A DNA stretch of 64,000 nt from positions 87,489 to 151,488 of the forward strand of contig NZ_KZ304957.1 in NCBI RefSeq assembly GCF_002723615.1, written 5' to 3'. Of the stretch, positions 1 to 9,973 are shown piece after piece. Below the pieces are notes generated by a model. It saw only the letters and a program-made list of their open reading frames with translations, had not been told where the DNA came from and searched no databases. A program made the translations under genes and the position numbers. Position 1 is the stretch's first letter; each line of letters starts with the position of its first letter. This DNA comes from Limimaricola cinnabarinus (GTDB lineage: Bacteria; Pseudomonadota; Alphaproteobacteria; Rhodobacterales; Rhodobacteraceae).

Positions 1-302
1 TAGGGCCGGATCGGCAGCACCAGCGTCAGCGCGCCGGGCCAGAAGGCCGCGGCGAGGCGGCGCGCGGTGTCGTCCATCACGCAAAGCGCCTCGACCGCCT
101 CGGCATCGGGCAGATGCACGATCAGCGGGTTGAAGCTGGGCCGCCCCTTGGCCTCGTATATCCGCGCCACGGCCTCGTCGTCGGAGGCATCGGCGCCGAG
201 GCCGTAGACCGTCTCGGTCGGAAACGACACGAGCCCGCCCCGGCGCAGCATTTCGGCGGCGCGCTTGAGGCCGGTCTCGTCTGGGTCGAGGTGTCGGGTC
301 AT
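1..302 (-). CDS. tsaC: L-threonylcarbamoyladenylate synthase (Sua5/TsaC family), 3' end cut by window edge
   Basis: About 100 N-terminal residues are visible, starting MTRHLDPDETGLKRAAEMLR and running off position 1. The protein makes threonylcarbamoyl-AMP from threonine, bicarbonate and ATP for the t6A37 modification of tRNAs reading ANN codons. The visible stretch holds the family signature SFPTETVYGLGADA and then KGRPSFNPLIVH, which form the nucleotide/substrate pocket. The length class (TsaC about 200 or Sua5 about 320 residues) cannot be decided because the C-terminus is missing. It is divergent from the acyl-CoA dehydrogenase across about 100 bp. The family assignment is firm; the choice of symbol is less so. 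Confidence 0.88.
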   Translation of the reverse strand, partial: MTRHLDPDETGLKRAAEMLRRGGLVSFPTETVYGLGADASDDEAVARIYEAKGRPSFNPLIVHLPDAEAVEALCVMDDTARRLAAAFWPGALTLVLPIRP

Positions 303-401
303 GACGTGGCGTCCGGGTTGCGGGGTCGGGGGGCGACGTATCAGGCTGCTGCAGCGATGGCGACCGGTTCCCGGCATGCCACGCGATGGAGGAGACCCGC
401 A

Positions 402-2099
402 ATGCCCTTTCACGCCCCGGTCGAGGATTTCCGCTTCCTGCTGGAAAAGGTGATCGGATTTTCCGAGGTGACGGCGACCGCGCGCCATGCCGAGATGACG
501 CCCGATGTCACCGACGCGATCCTGACCGAGGCGGGGCGGATGTGCGACGAGATCCTCGCCCCGCTCAACCGCGCGGGCGACCTGCATCCCGCCCGGCTCG
601 AAAACGGCGTGGTGCGCACCTCGCCGGGCTATGCCGAGGGCTACCGCGCCATCGCCGAGGGCGGCTGGGTCGGCATGGCGGCGGGCGAGGCGCATGGCGG
701 CATGGGGCTGCCCATGGCGCTCGTCACCTGCGTCAACGAGATGATGGGCGGCGCCTGCCTCGCGCTGCAGCTCAACCCGCTGATGACGCAGGCCGAGATC
801 GAGGCGCTGGAGGCGCATGCGGATGCCGAGCTTCAGGCGCTCTATCTTCCCAAGCTGATCTCGGGCGAATGGTGCGGCACGATGAACCTGACCGAGCCGC
901 AGGCAGGCTCGGATGTCGGCGCGCTCAGGACCAAGGCCGAGCCGGACGGCGAGGGGACCTACCGGATCACCGGGCAGAAGATCTACATCACTTGGGCCGA
1001 CAATGATTTTTCCGACAACGTCGTGCACATGGTGCTGGCGCGGCTGCCCGACGCCGTGCCGGGCACCAAGGGGATCTCGCTGTTCCTCGTGCCCAAATAC
1101 ATCCCCGACGCCGAAGGCCGCCCCGGTGAGGCCAACGCGCTGCGCGTGGTCAGCCTCGAGCACAAGATGGGCATCCACGGCTCGCCCACCGCGGTGATGG
1201 AATATGACGGCGCGAAGGGCTGGCTCGTGGGCGAGTCGCATGGCGGGATGGCGGCGATGTTCACCATGATGAACACCGCCCGGCTCGGCGTGGGCTCACA
1301 GGCCGTGGGCGTGGCCGAGGCCGCGACGCAGGCCGCGCTGGCCTATGCGCAGGAGCGCAAACAGGGCCGCGCCGGCGGCACCGGCACCATCGTCGAACAC
1401 GCGGATGTGCGCGCCATGCTGGCCCGTATGCGGGCCGAGACCTTCGCCGCCCGCGCGATCACGCTGGCCTGCGCCAAGGCGATCGATCTCGGGCGCGAGG
1501 GCGACGCGGCCGCGCGGGCGCGCGCGGCGCTGCTCACCCCGATCGCCAAGACCTTCGGCACCGAGACCGGGATCAACACCGCCGATCTGGGCATCCAGGT
1601 GCATGGCGGCATGGGCTTCATCGAGGAGACCGGCGCCGCGCAGTTCCTGCGCGACGCGCGGATCACCGCGATCTACGAGGGCACCAACGGCATCCAGGCG
1701 ATGGATCTGGTGGGCCGCAAGATGATGGATGGCGGCGAGGCGGCGCAGGCGCTGATCGACGAGATCGAGACGGTGGCCGAGGCGGCGCGGGCCGAGATCC
1801 CCGATCTGGCCGAGCCGGTCTGGCAGGCGGCCGAGACCATGCGCGAGGCGACCGAATGGCTGGTGGCGCAGCCGATGGCCGAGCGGTTTTCTGGCGCCAT
1901 GCCCTATCTGCGGGCCTTCGCGCGGCTCTTGGGCGCGCATTACCACCTGCGCGCGGCGCAGGCGGGCGATGGCAAGCGGCGGCGGCTCGCGGCCTTCTAC
2001 ATCCAGCGCATGCTGCCCGAGCAGGCGGCGCATATCGCCGCACTCCGGGCCGGGGCGGAGCCGGTGATGGCGCTCGATGCGGGCGATCTCGCCCCCTGA
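402..2099 (+). CDS. Acyl-CoA dehydrogenase, DmdC-like (3-methylmercaptopropionyl-CoA dehydrogenase type)
   Basis: A 565-residue FAD-dependent dehydrogenase beginning MPFHAPVEDFRFLLEKV. The ATG at 402 is chosen because a GGAGGAG ribosome site lies at 389-395 and the protein then begins as family members do; an upstream in-frame extension has no family character. It shows the acyl-CoA dehydrogenase middle-domain pattern (NLTEPQAGSDVG), the C-terminal pattern QVHGGMGFIEE, and the catalytic base in YEGTNGIQ (Glu426). The length near 565-590 and the extra C-terminal helical domain match the DmdC/FadE-like subfamily, which oxidises methylmercaptopropionyl-CoA or other short acyl-CoAs in marine Rhodobacteraceae. 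Substrate is inferred from family only; no other dmd gene is nearby. Confidence 0.88.
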   Translation: MPFHAPVEDFRFLLEKVIGFSEVTATARHAEMTPDVTDAILTEAGRMCDEILAPLNRAGDLHPARLENGVVRTSPGYAEGYRAIAEGGWVGMAAGEAHGGMGLPMALVTCVNEMMGGACLALQLNPLMTQAEIEALEAHADAELQALYLPKLISGEWCGTMNLTEPQAGSDVGALRTKAEPDGEGTYRITGQKIYITWADNDFSDNVVHMVLARLPDAVPGTKGISLFLVPKYIPDAEGRPGEANALRVVSLEHKMGIHGSPTAVMEYDGAKGWLVGESHGGMAAMFTMMNTARLGVGSQAVGVAEAATQAALAYAQERKQGRAGGTGTIVEHADVRAMLARMRAETFAARAITLACAKAIDLGREGDAAARARAALLTPIAKTFGTETGINTADLGIQVHGGMGFIEETGAAQFLRDARITAIYEGTNGIQAMDLVGRKMMDGGEAAQALIDEIETVAEAARAEIPDLAEPVWQAAETMREATEWLVAQPMAERFSGAMPYLRAFARLLGAHYHLRAAQAGDGKRRRLAAFYIQRMLPEQAAHIAALRAGAEPVMALDAGDLAP

Positions 2100-2145
2100 C
2101 GCATGCCGCTGGACGCGGGGCCGCGGCTGCGCCATCACATGGGCC

Positions 2146-3186
2146 ATGACAGCAAACACGCGCGCCCCCGATCAGCCCTTTCCCGAACCGCCCGCACCGG
2201 GCACGGCCATCGAGACAGCACCCGGGGTGCTGTGGATGCAGCTGCCGCTGCCCTGGGCGCTCAACCACGTCAACGCCTATGCGCTCGACGACGGCGATGG
2301 CTGGACGGTGATCGACACCGGGCTCGACACCACGCGCATCCGCGCCGTCTGGGAGAGCCTGCTCACCGGGCCGCTGGGCGGGCGGCCGCTGCGCCGGGTC
2401 GTCGTCACCCATCACCATCCCGACCATGTCGGCCTCGCGGGCTGGCTGTGCGAACGGGCGGGGGCCGAGCTCGTGATGCCGCGCACCGGCTATCTGATGT
2501 CGCGGATGCTGCGGGCCGAGGAACAGAGCCTGCCGCCGCGCGAGGTGGTGGCGTTCTACAGGCGCGCGGGCATGGATGCCGAGCTTCTGGCGCAGCGCCG
2601 CACCGAGCGGCCCTTCAACTTCGTCGATTGGGTCGCGCCGCTGCCGCTCTCCTATACCCGCATCCGCGAAGGCGACCGCATCCGCATGGGCGGGCGCGAC
2701 TGGAGCATCCGCATGGGCGAGGGGCACGCGGCCGAGCACGCGACTTTCTGGGAGGAAGGCGGCGATCTGGTGATCGGCGGCGACCAGCTGCTGCCCGGCA
2801 TCAGCCCCAATCTGGGCGTGCAGCCGACCGAGCCCGAAAACGACCCCGTCACCGACTGGATCACATCCTGCGAAAAGCTCACTGCCTTCGCCCGGCCCGA
2901 TCAGCTCGTCCTGCCCGGCCACAAGAAGCCCTATCGCGGCCTGCCCGCGCGGCTCGAGCAGATGGCGCAGGGCCACCGCGACGCGCTCGACCGGCTGGAG
3001 AGACATCTCGCCGTGCCGCGCACCGGCGGCGACTGCTTTGCGCCGCTGTTTCGCCGCTCGGTGACGCGCGACAGCTACGGGCTGGCCTTGGCCGAGGCGC
3101 TGGGCCATCTCAACGCGCTGGTGGCGCAGGGACGGGCCGTGCGCGAGATGGGCGATGACGGGGCATGGCGTTGGAGGGCCGCATGA
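2146..3186 (+). CDS. Metallo-beta-lactamase fold hydrolase
   Basis: A 346-residue protein with the zinc-binding motif HxHxDH (His89, His91, Asp93, His94 in THHHPDHVG), a later GHAAEHATF and GGDQLLPG for further metal ligands, and LPGHKKPYRG near the C-terminus. This is the layout of glyoxalase II/LACTB2-like hydrolases of thioesters or other esters. The ATG at 2146 gives MTANTRAPDQPF and avoids overlap with the upstream gene. Its TGA overlaps the ATG of the next gene (ATGA at 3183-3186), so the two are probably translated together. The substrate is unknown; linkage to a dipeptide epimerase and a D-amino-acid transaminase is suggestive but not proof of a shared pathway. Confidence 0.85.
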   Translation: MTANTRAPDQPFPEPPAPGTAIETAPGVLWMQLPLPWALNHVNAYALDDGDGWTVIDTGLDTTRIRAVWESLLTGPLGGRPLRRVVVTHHHPDHVGLAGWLCERAGAELVMPRTGYLMSRMLRAEEQSLPPREVVAFYRRAGMDAELLAQRRTERPFNFVDWVAPLPLSYTRIREGDRIRMGGRDWSIRMGEGHAAEHATFWEEGGDLVIGGDQLLPGISPNLGVQPTEPENDPVTDWITSCEKLTAFARPDQLVLPGHKKPYRGLPARLEQMAQGHRDALDRLERHLAVPRTGGDCFAPLFRRSVTRDSYGLALAEALGHLNALVAQGRAVREMGDDGAWRWRAA

Positions 3187-4145
3187 TCGAGATCCATGAG
3201 GAGAGCTTCCCGCTCGCCCGCGCCTTCACCATCAGCCGCGGCTCGCGCGCGGCGGCGCAGGTGTTGAGCGTGCGGATTTGCCGTGAGGGCCACGAAGCCC
3301 GGGGCGAATGTGTGCCATATGCGCGCTATGGCGAAAGCCTCGCCAGCGTGCGCGCACAGATCGAGGGCCTGCCCGAGGGCATCACGCGCCATGATCTGCA
3401 GGCGGCGCTGCCGCCGGGAGCCGCGCGCAACGCGGTGGATTGCGCGCTTTGGGATCTGGAGGCCAAGGCGGCGGGGGTGCCGGTCTGGAAGCTGGCCGGG
3501 CTAGAGGCGCCCAAGCCGCTCGTCACCGCCTACACGCTGTCTCTTGAGGCGCCCGAAGCGATGGAGGCGCGGGCGCGCGAGGAGGCGCATCGCCCGATCC
3601 TCAAGATCAAGCTCGGCACGCCCGATGACATGGCCCGGCTCGAGGCGGTGCGCCGCGGCGCGCCGGAGTCCACGATCATCGTCGATGCCAATGAAGGCTG
3701 GAGCGCGGAGGTCTATGCCGATCTCGCGCCGCATCTTTTGCGCCTCGGCGTGGCGCTGGTCGAGCAGCCGCTGCCGGCGGGGGAGGACGAGGCTCTGCTG
3801 GGCCTCGAGCGCCCCGTGCCGGTCTGCGCCGACGAAAGCTGCCACGACCGCGCCTCGCTGGCGGGCATGGCGGGGAAATACGACATGGCCAACATCAAGC
3901 TCGACAAGACCGGCGGCCTGACCGAGGCGCTGGCCTTGCGCGACGCGGCCCGTGCCGCGGGCTACGACATCATGGTCGGCTGCATGGTCGGCTCATCGCT
4001 CGCCATGGCGCCCGCGCATCTGGTGGCGCAGGGGGCGCGGATCGTCGATCTCGACGGGCCCTTGCTGCTGGCCGAGGATCGCGATCCGCCGATGCGGCAC
4101 GACGCCGCCGGGCTGCACCCGGCCGATCCCGCGCTCTGGGGCTGA
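3183..4145 (+). CDS. dgcA: Enolase-superfamily dipeptide epimerase (L-Ala-D/L-Glu epimerase type)
   Basis: A 320-residue mandelate racemase/muconate-lactonizing-enzyme family protein. The KxK pair (Lys141 and Lys143 in LKIKLG), the metal ligand Asp168 (IIVDANEGW), Glu in VEQPL, Asp in CADES and a later Lys in NIKLDKTGG form the expected catalytic and magnesium-binding set. The C-terminal GCMVGSSLAMAPAHL is typical of the dipeptide epimerase branch, which interconverts L-Ala-D-Glu and L-Ala-L-Glu from recycled peptidoglycan. The start at 3183 (MIEIHEESFPLARAF) overlaps the upstream stop; an ATG at 3165 would add six residues. Specificity within the superfamily is inferred. Confidence 0.85.
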   Translation: MIEIHEESFPLARAFTISRGSRAAAQVLSVRICREGHEARGECVPYARYGESLASVRAQIEGLPEGITRHDLQAALPPGAARNAVDCALWDLEAKAAGVPVWKLAGLEAPKPLVTAYTLSLEAPEAMEARAREEAHRPILKIKLGTPDDMARLEAVRRGAPESTIIVDANEGWSAEVYADLAPHLLRLGVALVEQPLPAGEDEALLGLERPVPVCADESCHDRASLAGMAGKYDMANIKLDKTGGLTEALALRDAARAAGYDIMVGCMVGSSLAMAPAHLVAQGARIVDLDGPLLLAEDRDPPMRHDAAGLHPADPALWG

Positions 4146-4207
4146 TCCCTCTGGCATCGCGCCTCACCCTGCGGCAGAAGGGGCACGACAGCCAACAGGA
4201 GAGCGCC

Positions 4208-5068
4208 ATGACCCGCACCGTCTATGTCAACGGGGAGTACCTGCCCGAGCACGAGGCCAAGGTCTCGATCTTCGATCGCGGCTTCCTGATGGCCGACGGG
4301 GTCTACGAGGTGACTTCCGTGCTCGGCGGCAAGCTGATCGATTTCGAGGGCCATGCGAAGCGGCTTGCGCGTTCGCTCTCCGAGCTTGAGATCCGCAAGC
4401 CGATGGAGGACGAGGCGCTCTTGGAGATCCACCGCGAGCTGGTCGCGCGCAACGATATCGACGAGGGCATGATCTATCTCCAGATCACCCGCGGCGCGCC
4501 GAACGACCGCGACTTCGTCTTTCCGCCCGAAGAAACCGCGCCGACCGTGGTGCTCTTCACCCAGTCGAAGCCCGGCCTTGCCGACAGCCCGGCGGCCAAG
4601 GAGGGCATCAAGGTGATCTCGATCCCCGACATTCGCTGGGGCCGCCGCGACATCAAGACGGTGCAGCTCCTGTATCCGTCGATGGGCAAGATGATGGCCC
4701 GCGCGGCGGGCGCCGACGACGCCTGGATGGTCGAGGAGGGCGCGGTGACCGAGGGCACCTCGAACAACGCCTATATCGTCAAGGGCAACACCATCATCAC
4801 CCGCCAGCTCAGCCACGAGATCCTGCATGGCATCACCCGCGCCGCGGTGCTGCGCTTTGCGCGCGAGGCGCAGATGCAGGTCGAGGAGCGCGCCTTCACC
4901 ATCGAGGAGGCGCAGCAGGCCGACGAGGCCTTCATCACCTCGGCCTCGACCTTCGTGATGCCGGTGGTGGAGATCGACGGCGCACAGGTCGGGCAGGGCG
5001 CGCCCGGCCCGGTGGCAAACCGCCTGCGCGAGATCTATATCGAGGAAAGCCGCAAGGCGGCGATCTGA
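4208..5068 (+). CDS. D-amino-acid aminotransferase (fold-type IV PLP enzyme)
   Basis: A 286-residue class-IV aminotransferase that exchanges amino groups between D-amino acids (classically D-Ala) and 2-oxoacids. The sequence RRDIKTVQLL places the PLP-binding lysine at Lys150, equivalent to the RCDIKSLNLL lysine of Bacillus D-amino-acid transaminase. FDRGFLMADGVYEVT and EGTSNNAYIV also fit this branch rather than branched-chain or ADC-lyase branches. An AGGAGAG ribosome site lies at 4197-4203. It follows the dipeptide epimerase by 62 bp on the same strand; together they could feed D-Glu and D-Ala from wall recycling into central metabolism, which is an inference from context. Confidence 0.9.
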   Translation: MTRTVYVNGEYLPEHEAKVSIFDRGFLMADGVYEVTSVLGGKLIDFEGHAKRLARSLSELEIRKPMEDEALLEIHRELVARNDIDEGMIYLQITRGAPNDRDFVFPPEETAPTVVLFTQSKPGLADSPAAKEGIKVISIPDIRWGRRDIKTVQLLYPSMGKMMARAAGADDAWMVEEGAVTEGTSNNAYIVKGNTIITRQLSHEILHGITRAAVLRFAREAQMQVEERAFTIEEAQQADEAFITSASTFVMPVVEIDGAQVGQGAPGPVANRLREIYIEESRKAAI

Positions 5069-5082
5069 CACCGGAGCCCGTC

Positions 5083-5397
5083 ATGGATCACCCGCTCATC
5101 GACCATATCAGCCGCGTCATCGCCAAGGCGGAGAAGGACGGCGCCTTCGACGACCTGCCCGGCGCGGGCAAGCCGATCGCGGATCTGCACGCGCCGGGCG
5201 ACGCCGTGCTCGACCGGTTGATGCGCGAATCGGGCGCCAAGCCGCAGGCGGTCACGCTGAAGGCGGAGATCGCAAAGTCGAAGGCGCGGTTGGCAGCGCT
5301 GACCGGCGAGGAGGCGCGGCGCGAAGAGATGCGCGTCCTCGCCGAGCTCGAAATGCGGCTTTCCATCGAGATGGAGGCGGTGCGCCGCTACGGCTGA
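5083..5397 (+). CDS. DUF1992 protein (DnaJ-homologue subfamily C member 28-like conserved domain)
   Basis: A 104-residue protein starting MDHPLIDHISRVIAKAEKDG. The pattern IAKAEKDGAFDDLPGAGKPI is the signature of the DUF1992 family, seen alone in bacteria and fused in eukaryotic DNAJC28. It is charged and predicted helical, with no signal peptide or membrane segment. The biochemical role of the family is not established. It lies 14 bp after the aminotransferase on the same strand and may be cotranscribed; the next gene is convergent, ending 2 bp downstream. Confidence 0.85.
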   Translation: MDHPLIDHISRVIAKAEKDGAFDDLPGAGKPIADLHAPGDAVLDRLMRESGAKPQAVTLKAEIAKSKARLAALTGEEARREEMRVLAELEMRLSIEMEAVRRYG

Positions 5398-5399
5398 GA

Positions 5400-5729
5400 T
5401 CAGCCCTCGCTCGCCTCGTGCTTTTGCGCCGCGTCGAAGGCGGCGCGGGCCTCCTCGCTTGCCTCGCGCTGGTGCTTTTCGCGCCACTGGTCGTAGGGCA
5501 TGCCGTAATAGGCCTCGCGCGCCTCGTCCTTCGACATCTCGTGCCCCTTCTCGGCCGCCGCCTCCTGCACCCAGCGCGCAAGGCAGTTGCGGCAAAACCC
5601 GGCGAGGTTCATCAGCTCGATGTTCTGCACGTCCGGGCGCTCCTCCATCAGGTGCTTGCGCAGCCTGCGGAACGCCGCCGCCTCGATCTCGGTGCGGGTC
5701 GTCTCGTCGATCTCGTCGAGCTTGCTCAT
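5400..5729 (-). CDS. DUF1244 domain protein
   Basis: A 109-residue protein, MSKLDEIDETTRTEIEAAAF. The core FCRNCLARWVQEAAAEKG and AREAYYGMPYDQWREKHQ is characteristic of DUF1244, a small alpha-helical domain of unknown function with two conserved cysteines (CRNC). The start at 5729 is supported by an AAGGAGACG ribosome site just upstream on the minus strand; a start 10 codons earlier would overlap the preceding gene and lacks support. It begins 10 bp after the N-formylglutamate amidohydrolase stop, so the two form an operon. Confidence 0.88.
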   Translation of the reverse strand: MSKLDEIDETTRTEIEAAAFRRLRKHLMEERPDVQNIELMNLAGFCRNCLARWVQEAAAEKGHEMSKDEAREAYYGMPYDQWREKHQREASEEARAAFDAAQKHEASEG

Positions 5730-5739
5730 GATCGTCTCC

Positions 5740-6483
5740 TTACAGTCCCGTCTCGGCAAGTATGTCGCGCAGCGCCGGTGCCAAGCGGTCGGCCCATGCG
5801 ATCTGGCCGTCCACCTCCTCGATCAGGTCGTTGCGCACCTCGATCAGCACGTTCGGACGGCCATGGCGCAGCGCGTGCCGGTCGATGGAATCGCCGGGCA
5901 GATGGCCCGAATAGGGCTCGTTGTCGCCGACCACGAGCCCGTCCTCCTCGCGCAGCCGGGCGATCAGCGGCTGCGCGAGCCGCGAATCGAGATGGCTGTG
6001 CAGGATCGCCGCGTGCCAGGGCCGGGGGCGGCGGCCGCGAAGCTGCGAGACATAGCTGTGGATCGCCACGATCACCGTGTCGTCGCGCCGGGCCGCCAGC
6101 TCGGCCAGGGCCGCGTGATAGGGCCGGTGCAGCCGCTCCAGCCGCTCTTCGGTCTCATGCGGGCCGGCATGGCGGTTGCCGGGAATGATCGAGCCGTCAT
6201 AGAGCTTCATCAGCAGCGTGGGGTCGTCCTCGCCGCGGTTGGGGTCGATCACGAGGCGCGAGAATTTCGAAAGGATCGCCGGGGCGTCGAGCCGCTCGGC
6301 CAGCGCCTCGGTCAGGGCGGCGGCGCCCACGTCCCAGGCGATGTGGCGCGCCATGTCCGAGGCGGGCAGGCCCAGATCGCCGCCCGAGACCCAGTCCGGC
6401 ACATGGTTGCTCGCATGGTCGCAGGTGACGAGCCAGCGGGAGCGGCGCTCTTCGCCGATGATGCGGTAGGCTTCCGAGGTCAT
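5740..6483 (-). CDS. N-formylglutamate amidohydrolase family protein
   Basis: A 247-residue protein starting MTSEAYRIIGEERRS. It shows the family motifs TCDHASNHVPDW near the N-terminus, DPNRGEDDPTL, HRPYHAAL and IHSYVS, with His and Asp/Glu residues expected to bind zinc. HutG-type enzymes release glutamate and formate from N-formylglutamate at the end of histidine degradation, but many short family members sit outside hut operons and their substrate is unknown. No other hut gene is visible here. It is transcribed with the downstream DUF1244 gene and divergently from pyk across 165 bp. Confidence 0.85.
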   Translation of the reverse strand: MTSEAYRIIGEERRSRWLVTCDHASNHVPDWVSGGDLGLPASDMARHIAWDVGAAALTEALAERLDAPAILSKFSRLVIDPNRGEDDPTLLMKLYDGSIIPGNRHAGPHETEERLERLHRPYHAALAELAARRDDTVIVAIHSYVSQLRGRRPRPWHAAILHSHLDSRLAQPLIARLREEDGLVVGDNEPYSGHLPGDSIDRHALRHGRPNVLIEVRNDLIEEVDGQIAWADRLAPALRDILAETGL

Positions 6484-6648
6484 GTGGTCTGCTGTTCTCC
6501 CCAATGGTGCGTCCCTTGTCTCGAGGGCAGTTGTGACATAGCCCGTTTTCGGCAATAAGGGCGCTCGAATGGCGCTGGTAGCGGTAACGGAGCCGTCTGC
6601 CCGCCCGAACTTATCGCGTCCCTGAGGACAGTCGAGAGGATCCCAACG
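6484..6648. promoter_or_regulatory. Divergent promoter region of the amidohydrolase operon and pyk, with an operator-like palindrome
   Basis: The 165-bp gap between divergent starts must hold both promoters. At 6576-6589 the sequence TGGTAGCGGTAACG is a near-palindrome (GTA-GCGG-TAAC centred on CG). It matches, as I recall it, the TGTTANCGNTAACA-type operator of the LacI-family carbon regulator CceR of Rhodobacter sphaeroides with two mismatches. Similar sites lie upstream of pckA. No clear -35/-10 pair is claimed. Confidence 0.4.
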
Positions 6649-8094
<1,446 letters not shown>

Positions 8095-8095
8095 G

Positions 8096-8122
8096 GGCAG
8101 GGGGGCGTCGAGCCCCCTTGCC
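8096..8122 (+). terminator. Hairpin after pyk, possible terminator
   Basis: GGCAGGGGGGC at 8096-8106 pairs with GCCCCCTTGCC at 8112-8122 (one G-T pair) around a five-base loop. There is no long T run, so termination strength is uncertain. Confidence 0.5.
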
Positions 8123-8225
8123 TTGACCCCGCGCGCCGCCTATACGGCGCGCTCACCCCGCGCGTCCGGCCTCCTTGGCATGCCGAGGCACGCGGTCCCA
8201 CCACCGTTCCGGAAGGGAGATGGAA

Positions 8226-8426
8226 ATGCCGAAGATGAAGACGAAATCGAGCTGCAAGAAGCGGTTCAAGGTGACGGCCTCGGGCCGGATCAAGGCCGGC
8301 CAGGCGGGCAAGCGCCACGGCATGATCAAGCGCACCAACAAGTTCATCCGTGACGCCCGCGGCACCACGGTCCTCGCCAAGGCTGATGAGCAGATCATCA
8401 AGCCGATGATGCCCTACGCGCGCTAA
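8226..8426 (+). CDS. rpmI: 50S ribosomal protein L35
   Basis: A 66-residue basic protein, [20 protein letters not shown], matching L35 in length and in the [13 protein letters not shown] and [12 protein letters not shown] segments. The ATG at 8226 is chosen because it gives the canonical N-terminus; an upstream in-frame ATG would add 17 unrelated residues. GGAAGGGAGATGG upstream supplies the ribosome site. It is followed after 12 bp by rplT, the normal ribosomal pair, and then by pheS, the order found in many Proteobacteria. Confidence 0.97.
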   Translation: MPKMKTKSSCKKRFKVTASGRIKAGQAGKRHGMIKRTNKFIRDARGTTVLAKADEQIIKPMMPYAR

Positions 8427-8438
8427 GGAGGTCAGGAC

Positions 8439-8801
8439 ATGAGCCGCACCAAAGGTGGTACCGTTACCCATCGTCGTCACAAGAAGATCCTCGACCAGGC
8501 GAAAGGCTATTACGATCGCCGCTCGACGACCTTCAAGGTCGCCAAGCAGGCCGTCGACAAGGCCAACCAGTACGCGACCCGCGACCGCAAGAACCGCAAG
8601 CGCAACTTCCGCGCCCTGTGGATCCAGCGGATCAACGCCGGCGTCCGCGCGCATGACGAGCAGATGACCTATTCGCGCTTCATCAACGGCCTGGCGCTCG
8701 CCGGCATCGAGGTGGACCGCAAGGTTCTCGCCGATCTCGCGGTGCACGAGCCCGAGGCCTTCGGCGCCGTCGTCGACAAGGCGCGCGCCGCTCTGGCCTG
8801 A
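8439..8801 (+). CDS. rplT: 50S ribosomal protein L20
   Basis: A 120-residue 23S rRNA-binding assembly protein. It has the expected highly basic N-terminal helix ([29 protein letters not shown]) and the globular C-terminus ([23 protein letters not shown]). A strong AAGGAGGTC ribosome site lies at 8426-8434. L20 represses its own operon in several bacteria; no leader structure is asserted here. Confidence 0.98.
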   Translation: MSRTKGGTVTHRRHKKILDQAKGYYDRRSTTFKVAKQAVDKANQYATRDRKNRKRNFRALWIQRINAGVRAHDEQMTYSRFINGLALAGIEVDRKVLADLAVHEPEAFGAVVDKARAALA

Positions 8802-8822
8802 GGCCAAGCGACAGACTGAACG

Positions 8823-8858
8823 GAAGCCGCGCCGCCCCCCGACGGGCCGCGCGGCTTC
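8823..8858 (+). terminator. Terminator after rplT
   Basis: GAAGCCGCGC (8823-8832) pairs perfectly with GCGCGGCTTC (8849-8858), 16-base loop, followed by TTGCGTTTC. It separates rpmI-rplT from pheS. Confidence 0.75.
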
Positions 8859-8910
8859 TTGCGTTTCGGGACCGGGCTGCTAGTCCGGACCGGCAGAAAA
8901 GGGTGACGAC

Positions 8911-9969
8911 ATGGACGATCTTCGAGACAGGTATCTGGGGCTGATCGCCGAGGCCGGCGACGAGGCGGGCATCGAGGATCTGCGCGTGCGCGCGCTGGGC
9001 AAGAAGGGCGAGATCTCGGGCCTGATGAAGACGCTGGGCGGCATGACGCCCGAGGAGCGTCAGGAAAAGGGGCCGAAGCTCAACGCTTTGAAATCCGAGA
9101 TCGCCGACGCGCTCGCCGCGCGCAAGGCCTCGCTCGCCGACGCGGCGCTGGAGGCGCGGCTCAAGACCGAATGGCTCGACGTGACGCTGCCCACCCGCCC
9201 CGCGCGCACCGGCACGATCCACCCGATCAGCCAGGTCACCGAGGAGGTCACCGCGATCTTCGCCGACATGGGCTTTTCGGTCGCCGAAGGCCCGCAGATC
9301 GAGAGCGACTGGTACAATTTCGACGCGCTCAACATCCCCGGCCACCACCCGGCCCGCGCCGAGATGGACACCTTCTACACCCATCGCGCCAAGGGCGACG
9401 ACCGCCCGCCCCACGTGCTGCGCACCCACACCTCGCCGGTGCAGATCCGCTCGATGGAGCAGAATGGCGCGCCCATCCGCATCATCTGCCCGGGCCGCGT
9501 CTACCGCGCCGATTACGACCAGACCCACACCCCGATGTTCCATCAGGTCGAGGGCCTCGCCATCGGCACCGACATCACCATGGCGAACCTCAAATGGGTG
9601 CTGGAGGAGTTCCTCTCGGCCTTCTTCGGCAAGCCCGTGAAGACTCGCTTCCGCGCCTCGCATTTCCCGTTCACGGAGCCTTCGGCCGAGGTCGATATCC
9701 AGTGTTCGTGGGAAAACGGCACCGTGAAGGTGGGCGAGGGCGACGACTGGCTCGAAGTGCTGGGCTCGGGCATGGTGCACCCCAAGGTTCTGAAGAACGC
9801 CGGGATCGACCCCGAGAAGTACCAGGGCTTCGCCTTCGGCCTCGGCATCGACCGTCTGGCGATGCTGAAATACGGCATCCCCGACCTGCGCGCTTTTTTC
9901 GAGAGCGACCTGCGCTGGCTGAAGCATTACGGCTTCGCGGCGCTGGATGTGCCGACGTTGAGAGGGTAA
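8911..9969 (+). CDS. pheS: Phenylalanyl-tRNA synthetase alpha subunit
   Basis: A 352-residue class II synthetase subunit that, with PheT, charges tRNA-Phe. The N-terminal coiled coil ([10 protein letters not shown] onward), motif 2 region ([22 protein letters not shown]) and motif 3 ([19 protein letters not shown]) are all present, and length is normal. The usual pheST operon is interrupted: a TIR-domain gene begins 4 nt after the pheS stop. The last codons of pheS also carry the AGAGGG ribosome site used by that gene. Confidence 0.98.
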   Translation: MDDLRDRYLGLIAEAGDEAGIEDLRVRALGKKGEISGLMKTLGGMTPEERQEKGPKLNALKSEIADALAARKASLADAALEARLKTEWLDVTLPTRPARTGTIHPISQVTEEVTAIFADMGFSVAEGPQIESDWYNFDALNIPGHHPARAEMDTFYTHRAKGDDRPPHVLRTHTSPVQIRSMEQNGAPIRIICPGRVYRADYDQTHTPMFHQVEGLAIGTDITMANLKWVLEEFLSAFFGKPVKTRFRASHFPFTEPSAEVDIQCSWENGTVKVGEGDDWLEVLGSGMVHPKVLKNAGIDPEKYQGFAFGLGIDRLAMLKYGIPDLRAFFESDLRWLKHYGFAALDVPTLRG

Positions 9970-9973
9970 GGGA

